Shown here piece after piece: positions 1 through 9,043 of a DNA stretch of 64,000 bases. The translations under genes were made by a program, and so were the position numbers. The stretch is from the NCBI GenBank assembly GCA_900114805.1, contig FOZN01000002.1:62001-126000 (forward strand), given 5' to 3'. The DNA is from Agrococcus baldri. GTDB lineage: Bacteria; Actinomycetota; Actinomycetes; Actinomycetales; Microbacteriaceae. Within the stretch, counting starts at the first letter, position 1; each line of letters starts with the position of its first letter. The notes beneath the pieces were generated by a model. It saw only the letters and a program-made list of their open reading frames with translations, searched no databases and was not told where the DNA came from.

Positions 1-429
1 CCTGCAACGAGCGTGTTCTCGGTCGGGCAGCATGCCACGAGCGAATCGCTCGAGATCTACGACTACCTGGTCATGGAGCTCGGCTTCGCAAACGGCGCTT
101 CGGCCGTCTGCGAGATCAGTCGGGGCGAGCGGCCGCGAAGTGCCAGCTATCTCGAGCTCACCGTCGTGGGCACCAAGGGTGTCGTCTCGCGCGAGTGGGA
201 TGCTGAGGGCGTGCTCGCCTGGACGGATACGGGCCTCACTGCCTGGGCTGCCGACGGCTTCGCAGAGCGAGTCTTCGTCCGCGAGCTCGAGGCCTTCGTC
301 GCCTCCTCCCGCAGCGAAGCTGAGGTCATCCCGCCGGTGTCAGCGGCCATCCACGCCGTCGACGTTGCTGCTGCCTCAGAAACGTCGCTGCGCGAGGGCC
401 GCACGATCGAGATCGGAGCATCGGTATGA
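1..429 (+). CDS. Gfo/Idh/MocA family oxidoreductase, C-terminal part (5' end outside window)
   Basis: The frame is open from the first base and ends at 429, giving 142 visible residues. They resemble the C-terminal alpha/beta domain of Gfo/Idh/MocA NAD(P)-dependent oxidoreductases: a stretch on gene-specific strands ending in a G-T-K-G turn near residue 58, then the typical tail in which a helix is followed by a short 'EGRTIEIG' strand. The Rossmann nucleotide-binding half lies upstream of the window. The stop overlaps the next gene by four bases (ATGA), so the two are co-transcribed and probably translationally coupled. Substrate cannot be told; members of the family oxidise sugars, inositols and related polyols. 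Confidence 0.75.
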   Translation, partial: PATSVFSVGQHATSESLEIYDYLVMELGFANGASAVCEISRGERPRSASYLELTVVGTKGVVSREWDAEGVLAWTDTGLTAWAADGFAERVFVRELEAFVASSRSEAEVIPPVSAAIHAVDVAAASETSLREGRTIEIGASV

Positions 430-938
430 GCGCCCCACTGACGACGCAGCCCGGGTTCACCCGGGCGCTCGCTGCCGTCCGCGGCGGCGAGATCGGCCTG
501 CTGCGAGCTGTCGCTCTCGACCTCGTCGCCGTCGGCGGGGGCGACGCGCTGCAGGGGCTCCGCATCGAGGCGATCGGCGTCTTGCGCGCCGTGACCGGGC
601 CGAGCTCGGTCGAACTCCAGGCCCACTCGACGTCGGACGGCGGTGCCACGACGTTCCTCGGGCGTGCCGGTCACGGGGTCGTCGTGAACGCACACGTGTC
701 GGTCGTCGCGGGAGAGCGTCGGGAGTGCTTGCGCGCGACGATCAGGCTGGTCGGCACGCACGGCTCCGTCCTTGTCGACCTGCTGCGCCCGCGTCTCGAC
801 GTTCGCACGGCAGCCGGGATGAGGCATCCGTCATTCGGCGCGCGCCGCGCAGAGGTCTCGCCCGGCGATGCAGCCGAAGCCCTTACCGCGATCGCAGCCT
901 CGGCGCGATCCGGCCAAACCATATCGATCACCTGGTGA
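426..938 (+). CDS. Stand-alone oxidoreductase C-terminal-domain-like protein (Gfo/Idh/MocA type, no Rossmann domain)
   Basis: A 170-residue protein starting on the ATGA overlap with the preceding oxidoreductase gene. Its order of elements matches only the C-terminal half of a Gfo/Idh/MocA protein: an 'RGGEIGLLRAV' opening near residue 19, a 'GTHGSVLVD' turn near residue 110 and a final 'SARSGQTISI' strand at the C-terminus. No glycine-rich dinucleotide motif is present. It could be a partner subunit, a substrate-binding or oligomerisation module, or the relic of a duplicated gene that lost its N-terminal half. The frame is intact and well packed between coupled genes, which argues for a functional protein. 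Family assignment is by eye and moderate. Confidence 0.5.
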   Translation: MSAPLTTQPGFTRALAAVRGGEIGLLRAVALDLVAVGGGDALQGLRIEAIGVLRAVTGPSSVELQAHSTSDGGATTFLGRAGHGVVVNAHVSVVAGERRECLRATIRLVGTHGSVLVDLLRPRLDVRTAAGMRHPSFGARRAEVSPGDAAEALTAIAASARSGQTISITW

Positions 939-951
939 TGGAGGACAAGAC

Positions 952-1797
952 ATGAAGTGGCTGACATTCGACGACGATGGTGCCATCAGGCACGGGTACG
1001 TCGAGGGCGACGAGATCGTCGTGACCGGCGACGGCGACCTTGCGGCAGTACTCCGGGGTGAGACCGGCACCGAGGCTGGTGCGCGCCGCCCGATCGAGGG
1101 CGCTCGCATCCTCGCTCCGCTGCTCACACCGGGCAAAGTGATCGCGGCCGCCGCGAACTATCAGGCGCACGTGAAGGAGGCCGGCGGTGAGGCCCGCGAC
1201 CAGGCCAAGGCAACGCCACGTCTCTTCCTGAAGCCCGACACCTCGATCACCGGTCCCGACGCGCCAGTGGTGCTCAACCCGATCACCCAGCAGCTCGACT
1301 GGGAGGTGGAGATCGCCGCGGTGATCGGTCGCCGTGCCCAGAACGTGCCTGTGGATGCGGCACTCGACTATGTGTTCGGCTACGCCACCAGCAACGACAT
1401 CTCCGCACGCAGCCTCGACCTCGGTGTCGAGCGCGACGGCGAGGCCTGGACCGGCTTCTTCGACTGGCTCGAGGGCAAATGGCTCGACGGCTCAGCGCCG
1501 CTCGGCCCTTACCTTGTCACTGCCGACGAAGTGCCAGACCCGCAGAACCTCGACCTCACGCTCGAGCTCAACGGTCAGATCATGCAGCGCGGGAGTTCGA
1601 CCGACATGGTCCACACCGTCGCTGAGCTCGTGTCGTTCAGCTCGAAGCTCATGACCCTCAACCCCGGTGACGTGATCCTCACGGGCACGCCCTCCGGAGT
1701 CGGGGCCACGACAGGCGTCTTCCTGAAGCCCGGCGACAGCATGGTCGCCGAGGTTCAGGGGCTCGGCTCTCTGACCACCCCCATCGTGGCGGCGTAA
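952..1797 (+). CDS. Fumarylacetoacetate hydrolase (FAH) family protein, first copy
   Basis: 281 residues. The ATG at 952 is chosen because a gaggac ribosome-binding site lies just upstream and the protein then begins like the family; an upstream in-frame extension would overlap the previous gene. Visible FAH features are 'NYQAHVKE' near residue 69, the metal-ligand strand 'DWEVEIAAVIG' near residue 117, 'SNDISARSLD' near residue 146 and the C-terminal 'PGDVILTGTPSGVG' loop. FAH proteins cleave or hydrate 2-oxo acids (acylpyruvate hydrolysis, oxaloacetate decarboxylation, 2-keto-3-deoxy-acid steps) with a divalent metal. The substrate here is unknown. A second, different FAH gene closes the same cluster. 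Confidence 0.85.
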   Translation: MKWLTFDDDGAIRHGYVEGDEIVVTGDGDLAAVLRGETGTEAGARRPIEGARILAPLLTPGKVIAAAANYQAHVKEAGGEARDQAKATPRLFLKPDTSITGPDAPVVLNPITQQLDWEVEIAAVIGRRAQNVPVDAALDYVFGYATSNDISARSLDLGVERDGEAWTGFFDWLEGKWLDGSAPLGPYLVTADEVPDPQNLDLTLELNGQIMQRGSSTDMVHTVAELVSFSSKLMTLNPGDVILTGTPSGVGATTGVFLKPGDSMVAEVQGLGSLTTPIVAA

Positions 1798-1866
1798 TGC
1801 CTCCCCGACTCACACACCCCATCCCCACGCATCATTTCCGATCCATCTGATTACAAAGGAGTCATC

Positions 1867-3471
1867 ATGAGATCACGTATCGCCGTCAGCGCTCTTGCGC
1901 TCGGCGTCGCCACCGCCATGCTGGCGGGCTGCGCAAGCAGCAGCCCCGACACCGAGGGGGAAACGGGCGACGCACTCACCTCGGCCAACCTGTACCTGTA
2001 CCAGAAGCCGGTGGTGTTCAATCCGCTGGCACCTGGACAGGGCGCCGAGCAACTGACCATGTCGCTCGTGTACAACGGCCTGTTCAACGTCGGGCCGGAC
2101 TTCGAGTCGGTGCCGCGGCTGGCAGAGTCGTGGGACGTGGCGGATGACGCCATGACCTACACCTTCCATTTGAGGGATGGCCTCACCTGGAGTGACGACG
2201 AGCCACTGACAGCAGATGACGTGGTCTTCACGTACAACCTGTTCGTCAACCCAGACGTCGCGAGCCCCAACACCGCACCCTTTGCAGCCGTCGTTGGCTT
2301 TGACGAAGTCCAAGACGGCACGGCTGACGCACTCGAGGGAATCGTGGCAGAGGACGACCAGACGGTCACGATCAGCCTGGCTGAACCGACCCCCGGCTTC
2401 CTCGCCCTCTTCGGCAGCGGCTACGGCATCCTGCCAGAGCACATCCTTGGCGACGTCGAACCCAGCGCCATCATGGAGCACGAGTTCTTCAAGAAGCCGA
2501 CGGTGAGTTCCGGCCCCTACGTCATGACGGAGTTCAACGTCGACCAGAACGTCGTGCTCGAGGCCAACGACAACTACTGGTCAGAGGTGGGCATCGACAC
2601 GCTCTACCTGCAGATGGTCACCAGTGACGTCGCTACCGCCCAGCTTGCGACGGGCGAGACCGATGTCGTGCAGATCTCTCCGCAAGACCTCGCAACGGTC
2701 GAGGGGCTCGACGGCGTCACGGTCAGCTCGGCGCCCTCGCCCGGATTCCTCCGGCTGCTCGTGAACTTCCAGAAGTTCGACGACGAGCGTGTCCGTCAGG
2801 CGTTCCTCTACGCCATCGACCGTCAAGGCATCATCGACGGCGTGCTCGGAGGCCACGGTGAGACCATCAACAGCACGATCATGACCCCGTGGGCGCTCCC
2901 TGATGATCTCGAAGCCTACGAGTATGACCCCGCGCGGGCGCAGGAGCTCCTCGAAGAAGCCGGCTACGACTTCTCGCAGGAACTGCGACTGAGCTGGATT
3001 CCGGGAACCGCCGACCGTGATGCAGCGGTCGCCGTCGTGCTCGAGAACCTCAAGGCAATCGGCATCAACGCCGTCGCCGACCAGATGGAGAGCGCGAACC
3101 AGCTGGGCATGATCGAGAACGCAGAGTACGACCTGATGGTCTCGGGCGGTGGCACGTACACCCCCGACCCGACGGTCTCGGCCAATGCGCTGCTGTGCGA
3201 TCGCGTCTTCCCGGCCGGTGGCAACACCTCGCTGTTCTGCGACGAGGAACTCGACACGCTGCTGAACGAGGGTGCCGTGACGGCCGACGAGGACGAGCGC
3301 GCAGCGATCTACCAGGACGCTGTTCGCTTGGACAACGAGCTGGTGCCCTACCTGTGGCTGTACGTTCCCGACACACTGTGGGCGACGAGCGACCGCTTGC
3401 AAGGCTTCGAGCCGCACGGCGACTTCGCCAACGGCTTCTGGAACGCCGCCGACTGGACGGTGACGGACTGA
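1867..3471 (+). CDS. ABC transporter substrate-binding lipoprotein, peptide/nickel type (SBP family 5)
   Basis: 534 residues. The N-terminus is a lipoprotein signal with an LAGC lipobox placing the lipidated cysteine at residue 22, followed by a short Ser/Asp linker. The mature part shows the family-5 pattern: 'TYTFHLRDGLTWSDDEPLTA' about residue 100, 'ADDVVFTYN', a central 'DRQGIIDGVL' segment and a C-terminal 'VPYLWLY' strand. A good AAGGAG site precedes the ATG. Such proteins bind peptides, but also opines, oligosaccharides, nickel chelates or amino-sugar derivatives. It heads the importer genes (binding protein, permease, permease, double ATPase) and presumably selects the cluster's substrate. 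Confidence 0.9.
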   Translation: MRSRIAVSALALGVATAMLAGCASSSPDTEGETGDALTSANLYLYQKPVVFNPLAPGQGAEQLTMSLVYNGLFNVGPDFESVPRLAESWDVADDAMTYTFHLRDGLTWSDDEPLTADDVVFTYNLFVNPDVASPNTAPFAAVVGFDEVQDGTADALEGIVAEDDQTVTISLAEPTPGFLALFGSGYGILPEHILGDVEPSAIMEHEFFKKPTVSSGPYVMTEFNVDQNVVLEANDNYWSEVGIDTLYLQMVTSDVATAQLATGETDVVQISPQDLATVEGLDGVTVSSAPSPGFLRLLVNFQKFDDERVRQAFLYAIDRQGIIDGVLGGHGETINSTIMTPWALPDDLEAYEYDPARAQELLEEAGYDFSQELRLSWIPGTADRDAAVAVVLENLKAIGINAVADQMESANQLGMIENAEYDLMVSGGGTYTPDPTVSANALLCDRVFPAGGNTSLFCDEELDTLLNEGAVTADEDERAAIYQDAVRLDNELVPYLWLYVPDTLWATSDRLQGFEPHGDFANGFWNAADWTVTD

Positions 3472-3475
3472 TCCC

Positions 3476-4435
3476 ATGCTGAGAACCCTCGTCACCCGCC
3501 TCGTCTCGAGCGTCGCCGTCTTCCTGCTCATCGCAGTTGGGCTGTTCGCGCTCGTACGCCTCGCCCCCGGCGACCCCATCGAGATGATGGTGCCGCCGGA
3601 GATCGGAGGCGCCGATCGAGAGGCCTACACCGCTGCTGTCCGTGAACGGTTCGGTCTCGACCAACCCGTCGTGGTGCAGTTCTGGCGGTGGCTTGGCGGG
3701 CTGATGACGGGAGATCTCGGCTACTCCTACACGAACGGTCAGCCGGTCGGCGAGCTTCTCGCCGACCGGCTCGGCCCGACAGCACTGCTGATGGGGAGCG
3801 CGCTGCTCATCGGCCTGATCATCGCCGTGCCGGCGGGCGTGATCGCCGCGGTGCGACAGAACAGCATCGCCGACTACACGATCAGCTCGGTGAGCGTCAT
3901 CGCGATCTCGGTGCCGAGCTTCTTCCTCGGCATGCTCGCCATCTACTTCTTCGCGGTAAAGCTGCAGGTGCTCCCGTCATCGGGTATGCATGGAACGGGT
4001 CGCGACGATCTCGGCGACCTCCTGCTGCATATGGTCATGCCGGTCGGTTTGCTCGCCCTAGCGAATGCGGCAAGCTTCATCCGCTACGTGCGCAGCGGCG
4101 TGCTCGAAGAGCTCGGCAAAGACTACGTCCGCACGATCATCGCGAAAGGCGGAACGCCGTCGAGGGCGTTGCGGCACGCGCTGCGCAACAGTCTGCTCTC
4201 ACTCGTCACGGTGCTCGCGATGACGATTCCCATCACGCTCTCTGGTGCAGTCGTGCTCGAGCAGATCTTCGCTTGGCCCGGCATGGGTCAACTGGCCATC
4301 TACGCCCTCACCAACCGCGACTACCCCATTCTCATCGGCTTCGGCCTCTACATCGCCCTGCTCGTCCTGGTCTGCAACCTGATCGCTGACCTGTCCTACT
4401 CGATCATCGACCCGAGAGTGAGGACCGCACGATGA
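3476..4435 (+). CDS. ABC transporter permease, DppB/OppB type
   Basis: 319 residues, starting four bases after the binding-protein stop. It shows the standard DppB layout: an N-terminal membrane helix beginning 'LVTRLVSSVAVFLLIAVGLF' with 'LVRLAPGDP' after it, an outward loop containing 'RFGLDQPVVVQFWRWL' and 'GDLGYSY', then five membrane helices. The cytoplasmic EAA-type loop, 'DYVRTIIAKGGT' near residue 215, contacts the ATPase. The C-terminus 'LSYSIIDPRVR' is typical. It forms the membrane channel with the next gene product, whose start overlaps its stop by ATGA. Confidence 0.92.
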   Translation: MLRTLVTRLVSSVAVFLLIAVGLFALVRLAPGDPIEMMVPPEIGGADREAYTAAVRERFGLDQPVVVQFWRWLGGLMTGDLGYSYTNGQPVGELLADRLGPTALLMGSALLIGLIIAVPAGVIAAVRQNSIADYTISSVSVIAISVPSFFLGMLAIYFFAVKLQVLPSSGMHGTGRDDLGDLLLHMVMPVGLLALANAASFIRYVRSGVLEELGKDYVRTIIAKGGTPSRALRHALRNSLLSLVTVLAMTIPITLSGAVVLEQIFAWPGMGQLAIYALTNRDYPILIGFGLYIALLVLVCNLIADLSYSIIDPRVRTAR

Positions 4436-5337
4436 AACGCCCAAGCCTGCTTCCCACGTCGGCCGTGAACCTCGTTCCGACCGTGCAGGAATCATCGCCG
4501 GACAAGCTCGCGCTGCGCCGGTTCACGCGAAACCCGATCGCGGTGATCGGCGTGATCGCGCTGCTGATCACGGTGCTTGCGAGCGTGCTCGCTCCGATCA
4601 TCAGCCCGTACCCGCCGACGGCCATCGACCTCACGAACGTGCGTCAGCCGCCATCCGCAGATCATCTGCTTGGCACAGACTCGACGGGCCGCGACGTGTT
4701 CAGTCGGCTGCTCGCGGGCGGACAGATCTCGCTCATGGTCGGCTTCCTGGCCGCCCTGATGGCGGTCGCGATCGGCACACTGGCGGGCGTGGCAGCCGGT
4801 TGGTTCGGTGGGATCATCGACGGGATCATCAGCCGCATCATCGACATCATGCTGTCGGTGCCCGCGGTGCTCGTGATCATCGTGCTCGCCGGCGTCATCG
4901 GCCCGAGCGTGCCGATGCTCATCGTGGTGATCGCTGGCCTTGCATGGCCGACGCCCGCGCGCATCGCCCGCGGCGTCGTGCTCAGCCTGCGAGAAGAAGA
5001 GTTCGTTCAAGCCGCCCGAGCCTTCGGCTCGCGAACAGGATTCATCATCTTTCGCCACCTCGTGCCGGGAGTGCTCCCGCCGATCGTGGTCTCGGCAACG
5101 CTGCTCGTGGCGGAAGCCGTGCTGCTCGAGTCGTCGCTGTCGTTCCTCGGCGCCGGCGTGCAACCGCCGGAATCCAGCTGGGGCAACATGCTGAACGAGG
5201 CACAGTCGCTCACCGTGCTCTCGTCCATGCCGTGGCTGTGGGTGCCTGCAGGCCTCATGATCGCCATCACCGTCCTGTCGGCAATGGCGGTCGGCGACGG
5301 CATCCGTGACGCAATCGACCCTCGGAAGAACACGTGA
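4432..5337 (+). CDS. ABC transporter permease, DppC/OppC type
   Basis: 301 residues, ATGA overlap with the upstream permease. A cytoplasmic N-terminus with 'LALRRFTRNPIAVIGV' leads into the first helix; 'HLLGTDSTGRDVFSRLLAG' near residue 77 is the DppC hallmark, and the EAA loop 'EEFVQAARAFGS' sits near residue 190. The C-terminal 'LSFLGAGVQPPESSWGNML' motif is intact. It pairs with the preceding DppB-type protein to form the pore. Nothing in the sequence narrows the substrate. Confidence 0.92.
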   Translation: MKRPSLLPTSAVNLVPTVQESSPDKLALRRFTRNPIAVIGVIALLITVLASVLAPIISPYPPTAIDLTNVRQPPSADHLLGTDSTGRDVFSRLLAGGQISLMVGFLAALMAVAIGTLAGVAAGWFGGIIDGIISRIIDIMLSVPAVLVIIVLAGVIGPSVPMLIVVIAGLAWPTPARIARGVVLSLREEEFVQAARAFGSRTGFIIFRHLVPGVLPPIVVSATLLVAEAVLLESSLSFLGAGVQPPESSWGNMLNEAQSLTVLSSMPWLWVPAGLMIAITVLSAMAVGDGIRDAIDPRKNT

Positions 5338-5338
5338 C

Positions 5339-7003
5339 ATGAACAACGAGACTGCGAAGAAGCCACTGCTCGCCGTGCGTGACCTCACGCTCGACATTGC
5401 CACCCCGAACGGGACGGTGCGGATCCTCGAAGATGTCGCTCTCGAAGTGCACCCGGGTGAGATCGTCGGCATCGTCGGCGAATCTGGATCAGGCAAGAGC
5501 ATGACCGCGCTCAGTGTGCTCCGAATCTTGCCGCCCACCGCAAAGATCGTCAGCGGAGGCATCGACTTCGAAGGCGTCGATCTTGCCACGCTCAGCGCTC
5601 GCCGGATGCGGAGCATCCGAGGTCGCCGCATCGCGATGGTCTTCCAAGACCACATGACGACCCTCGATCCTGTCATCACGATCGGGGCGCAGATCGTGGA
5701 GGCATACCGCATCCACCACCCTCGTTCCTCGCGGGCAGACGCACACGCGCGCATGGTCGAGACCCTGACGCAGGTCGGCGTGCTCGACGCCGTCGAGCGG
5801 GCGAAGCAGTACCCGCACCAGTGGTCCGGCGGTATGCGTCAGCGCGCGGTGATCGCGATGGCGCTGATCAACGACCCCGACCTCATCATCGCCGACGAGC
5901 CCACCACAGCGCTCGATGTCACGATCCAGGCGGAGATCCTCGCCGTGCTTCGGGAGCTCCGTGATCGGCGCGACCTGTCGATTCTGCTCATCACGCACGA
6001 CATGGGCGTCATCGCCGACATGGCCGATCGCATCGTCGTGATGAAAGAGGGGAAGATCGTGGAGACCGCGGAAGTGCACGCGCTCTTCTCGTCTCCCCAG
6101 CATCCGTACACACAGAAGCTGCTCGATGCGGTGCCTCGGCCGTCGGCCGAAGTGTCAGAGGTCGCGCAGCCGGAGGCAGCAGAGCCTGCTGTGCTCGAGG
6201 TGGAGAACCTCGTCGTGGAGTACAACCGGACGTGGCGCAGGAAGGGATTCCACGCGGTCGACGATGTCAGCTTCTCTGTGCCGAAGGGCAAGGTTGTCGG
6301 GCTGGTCGGCGAGTCGGGGTCGGGAAAATCGACGATCGGCAAGGCGATCGTGGGGCTCGCGCCGATTACGTCTGGGCACATCCGGGTCGGAGGAGTCGAG
6401 CTGAAGGAGTTGCGCGGCAGCGCGGCGCGCAAGGCGAGCGAGACCTACGGCATGGTGTTCCAGGATCCGGCGTCGTCGCTCAACCCGAGAATGACGATCG
6501 GCGAATGCATCGGCGAGCCGCTTGTGGCGCACCGGCAATCAATGTCGCGCACCGCACGCCGCGAACGTGTCGTCGAGCTGCTCGAGCAGGTTGAGTTGCC
6601 CGCCGCGTGGGTGACGCGTTTTCCGCATGAGCTCTCCGGTGGCCAGCGCCAGCGCGTCGGTGTCGCACGCGCCCTGGCGCTCGAGCCCGAGCTGCTGATC
6701 GCCGACGAGCCGACCTCGGCGCTCGACGTCTCTGTGCAGGCCGCGGTGCTCGACGTCTTTCAGGAGCTGCAGCAGCGGCTCGGCTTCTCGTGCCTGTTCA
6801 TCAGCCACGACCTCGCCGTCGTCGAACTGCTGTCAGAGAGCGTGGTCGTGCTGCAGCGCGGGCAGATCGTCGAGCAAGGCGACGCGCGATCGGTACTCAA
6901 TGCTCCGCAGACCGAGTACGCGCGCCGCCTCGTCGACGCCGCGCCGCTGCCAGACCCGGCGCGTCAGCGGGCCCGCCACCTCACAACGATCACCACTGCC
7001 TAA
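5339..7003 (+). CDS. ABC transporter double ATP-binding protein (DppD-DppF fusion type)
   Basis: 554 residues in two ABC domains. The first has Walker A GESGSGKS near residue 50, signature 'WSGGMRQR', Walker B 'LIIADEPTTALD'; the second has Walker A GESGSGKS near residue 325, signature 'LSGGQRQR', Walker B 'LLIADEPTSALD'. Each domain ends in the oligopeptide-transporter C-terminal extension (for example 'PQHPYTQKLLDAVPRP'). The ATG at 5339 directly follows the permease stop; an earlier in-frame start would overlap that gene by 32 bases. Fusion of DppD and DppF into one chain is common in actinobacteria. It powers the importer encoded by the three preceding genes. Confidence 0.92.
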   Translation: MNNETAKKPLLAVRDLTLDIATPNGTVRILEDVALEVHPGEIVGIVGESGSGKSMTALSVLRILPPTAKIVSGGIDFEGVDLATLSARRMRSIRGRRIAMVFQDHMTTLDPVITIGAQIVEAYRIHHPRSSRADAHARMVETLTQVGVLDAVERAKQYPHQWSGGMRQRAVIAMALINDPDLIIADEPTTALDVTIQAEILAVLRELRDRRDLSILLITHDMGVIADMADRIVVMKEGKIVETAEVHALFSSPQHPYTQKLLDAVPRPSAEVSEVAQPEAAEPAVLEVENLVVEYNRTWRRKGFHAVDDVSFSVPKGKVVGLVGESGSGKSTIGKAIVGLAPITSGHIRVGGVELKELRGSAARKASETYGMVFQDPASSLNPRMTIGECIGEPLVAHRQSMSRTARRERVVELLEQVELPAAWVTRFPHELSGGQRQRVGVARALALEPELLIADEPTSALDVSVQAAVLDVFQELQQRLGFSCLFISHDLAVVELLSESVVVLQRGQIVEQGDARSVLNAPQTEYARRLVDAAPLPDPARQRARHLTTITTA

Positions 7004-7039
7004 TTCCGTACGACCCATCCCCAAACAGGAGAACACGCA

Positions 7040-7885
7040 ATGCGCATCATGACTGTCTACGCCCATCCCGCAGACACCATCACCAACTGCGGCGGCACGC
7101 TCGCGCTGCACGCCGACGCCGGTGACGAGATCGTGGCCGTGATCCTCACGCACGGTGGCCGCATCCACCCGAACGTGTACGCAGAGGAGGCGCGCAAGGA
7201 AGACGCCGATCCGAGGCTCACCGCGGCCGGCAGGACTGAGATCATCGAGAACAAGAAGGAAGAGCTGCGTCGCGCCGCCGACATCATCGGCATCGGCACG
7301 ATCGAGTTCCTCGACCACGACGATCTCATGAGCACCGTCCAGGAGGACGTCGTGGATCAGGTCGCCGAGCTCATCGCAGAGCATCGACCCGACGTCGTCA
7401 TCGCCGACTACCCGCAGAACCCCGCTGTGACGAACTCCACCCACACCGTCGCGACGATGGTCCTGATCGCGGCGATGGACCGCGCGGCCTCGTTCCTGAG
7501 GAACCTGGACGGCAAGGAAGAGGTCAACGTCAAGCAGGTGTTCCTGGGCGGCCTCCCCGTGCTCGCGAGCGACGCGCTCTCGACCTATGGGGTGCGCAAC
7601 GACCTCATGATCGACATCACGTCGGTCGTCGGCCGGAAGATCGCGGCGATGGACTGCTTCGCCAGCCAGGGCTACGACGGCCCGTTCGCCCGGAAGCTCA
7701 TTGAGGCGAGCAACGGCGAGTTCGGCCGCTCGGCGGGTGTCGCGCTCGCGGAGCCGTACGTCCGGTTCCGCAGCGAGACAAGGTCGCTGCTCCCGCTGAC
7801 CGAACACGCAGATGGGGTTGACCCGCTCACACGTCACGTCACGTACTCCCAGTTCGACGTGCGGCGCGAGTTCCCGATCAAGTAG
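7040..7885 (+). CDS. PIG-L (LmbE-like) deacetylase family protein with an altered active-site motif
   Basis: 281 residues with a clear AGGAG site. The N-terminus has the family fold signature 'VYAHPADTITNCGGTLALHA'. In MshB and relatives this motif is H-P-D-D: the first Asp is the general base and His plus the second Asp bind zinc. Here His9 and Asp12 remain, but the general-base position is Ala11. A third potential zinc ligand is His135 in 'TNSTHTVATM', where other members have H-x-x-H. Family members remove N-acyl groups from amino sugars, mycothiol precursors or similar amides. The protein may use another base, catalyse another reaction, or belong to a divergent clade. Its place after the importer suggests it acts on the imported compound. 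Confidence 0.75.
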   Translation: MRIMTVYAHPADTITNCGGTLALHADAGDEIVAVILTHGGRIHPNVYAEEARKEDADPRLTAAGRTEIIENKKEELRRAADIIGIGTIEFLDHDDLMSTVQEDVVDQVAELIAEHRPDVVIADYPQNPAVTNSTHTVATMVLIAAMDRAASFLRNLDGKEEVNVKQVFLGGLPVLASDALSTYGVRNDLMIDITSVVGRKIAAMDCFASQGYDGPFARKLIEASNGEFGRSAGVALAEPYVRFRSETRSLLPLTEHADGVDPLTRHVTYSQFDVRREFPIK

Positions 7886-7917
7886 CGACCGAGCCCATCC
7901 GCCTGATTGGAAGACGT

Positions 7918-9030
7918 ATGACCGTGACCGTCATGTCCGACCGCATCGGCCGCTCGATCCATGAGCTGCCGACCCCCTCCGTGTTGATCGACCTGCCGAC
8001 GCTGCACCGCAACATCGAGCAGATGATGGGTGTTGCGCGCGACTCTGACGTCGCCCTGCGCCCGCACTGGAAGACGAGCAAGTGCGCCGAAGTCGGTCGC
8101 CTGCAGCTCGGGGCGGGGGCGGTCGGGCTGACGGCAGCGACAGCAGCAGAGGTCGAGGCTCTTGTCGACGCCGGCTTTGACGACATCTTCTGGGCTTATT
8201 CGCCCGTCGGTGCCCACCGCATCCGGACCGCTCTGCGCACCGCGCAGCGCGCTCGGGTGCTCATCGGGCTCGACTCGCTCGCGGCAGCGGAGCCGCTCGC
8301 CGAAGCCGCTGTCGCGGAGGGGATCGAGTTCGAAGTTCGCCTCGAAGTCGATACCGGGCTAGGGCGTGCTGGCGTCGACGCCGACGACGCGTTGACGGTC
8401 GCCCGGCGTCTCGCGCGGATGCCCGGGCTGGTGCTCGAGGGCGTCTTCACGCACGAGGGGCATGTCCAAGGCGTCGGCGCCGACCCCGAGCGCCGCATGA
8501 GCACCGGCACGGCAGCGGGACGCCTGTTGGTGGAGGTCGCTGAAACGCTTCGGGCAGACGGACTCGAGATTCCGGGCGTCTCAGTCGGATCGACCGCCGG
8601 AGCGCGATCGGCACCTCGTGTTGCGGGAGTGACAGAGGCGCGCCCCGGCACGTATGTCTACGGTGATGAGAACCAGGTCGCGATCGGCACGGTCGATCCT
8701 GGTGACACCGCGATGACCGTTCTCAGCAGTGTCATCAGCACGCAGCGCGGCGAGCCAGTGCTCGTCGACGCTGGCATCAAAGCAATGAGCTCGGATGGTG
8801 GCATGCACGGCGACGGTCGGATCGGCACCGTGGTCTCCGACGGCGGGGGCCTGATCTCGGTCGGGCATGAGGAGCACGGCTTCCTCCGCGGTTCGTCGCC
8901 GCTGCAGGTCGGTGACCTGATTCGGGTGCGACCCAACCATGCATGTGGGCTCACCAACATGCATTCGCACGTCTTCGCCGTCGAGGACGGCGTAGTCGTC
9001 GACATCTGGCCCGTTCTGGGCCGTCACTAG
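7918..9030 (+). CDS. D-threonine aldolase / D-serine dehydratase-like PLP enzyme (alanine racemase N-terminal fold)
   Basis: 370 residues, TIM-barrel PLP enzyme. 'LRPHWKTSKCAEVG' near residue 47 carries the presumptive PLP-binding Lys52 (family pattern R-P-H-x-K-T). Near the C-terminus 'RPNHACGLTNMH' supplies the His/Cys pair (about 341 and 343) that binds the catalytic metal in D-serine dehydratase and D-threonine aldolase. Relatives act on D-serine, D-threonine, D-threo-3-hydroxyaspartate or phenylserine by dehydration or retro-aldol cleavage. A ggaag site precedes the ATG at 7918; a second ATG at 7933 is possible. The following RidA gene fits an enzyme that releases an enamine/imine, which favours a dehydratase-type reaction, but this is inference. 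Confidence 0.85.
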   Translation: MTVTVMSDRIGRSIHELPTPSVLIDLPTLHRNIEQMMGVARDSDVALRPHWKTSKCAEVGRLQLGAGAVGLTAATAAEVEALVDAGFDDIFWAYSPVGAHRIRTALRTAQRARVLIGLDSLAAAEPLAEAAVAEGIEFEVRLEVDTGLGRAGVDADDALTVARRLARMPGLVLEGVFTHEGHVQGVGADPERRMSTGTAAGRLLVEVAETLRADGLEIPGVSVGSTAGARSAPRVAGVTEARPGTYVYGDENQVAIGTVDPGDTAMTVLSSVISTQRGEPVLVDAGIKAMSSDGGMHGDGRIGTVVSDGGGLISVGHEEHGFLRGSSPLQVGDLIRVRPNHACGLTNMHSHVFAVEDGVVVDIWPVLGRH

Positions 9031-9043
9031 AAAAGGAATTGCA

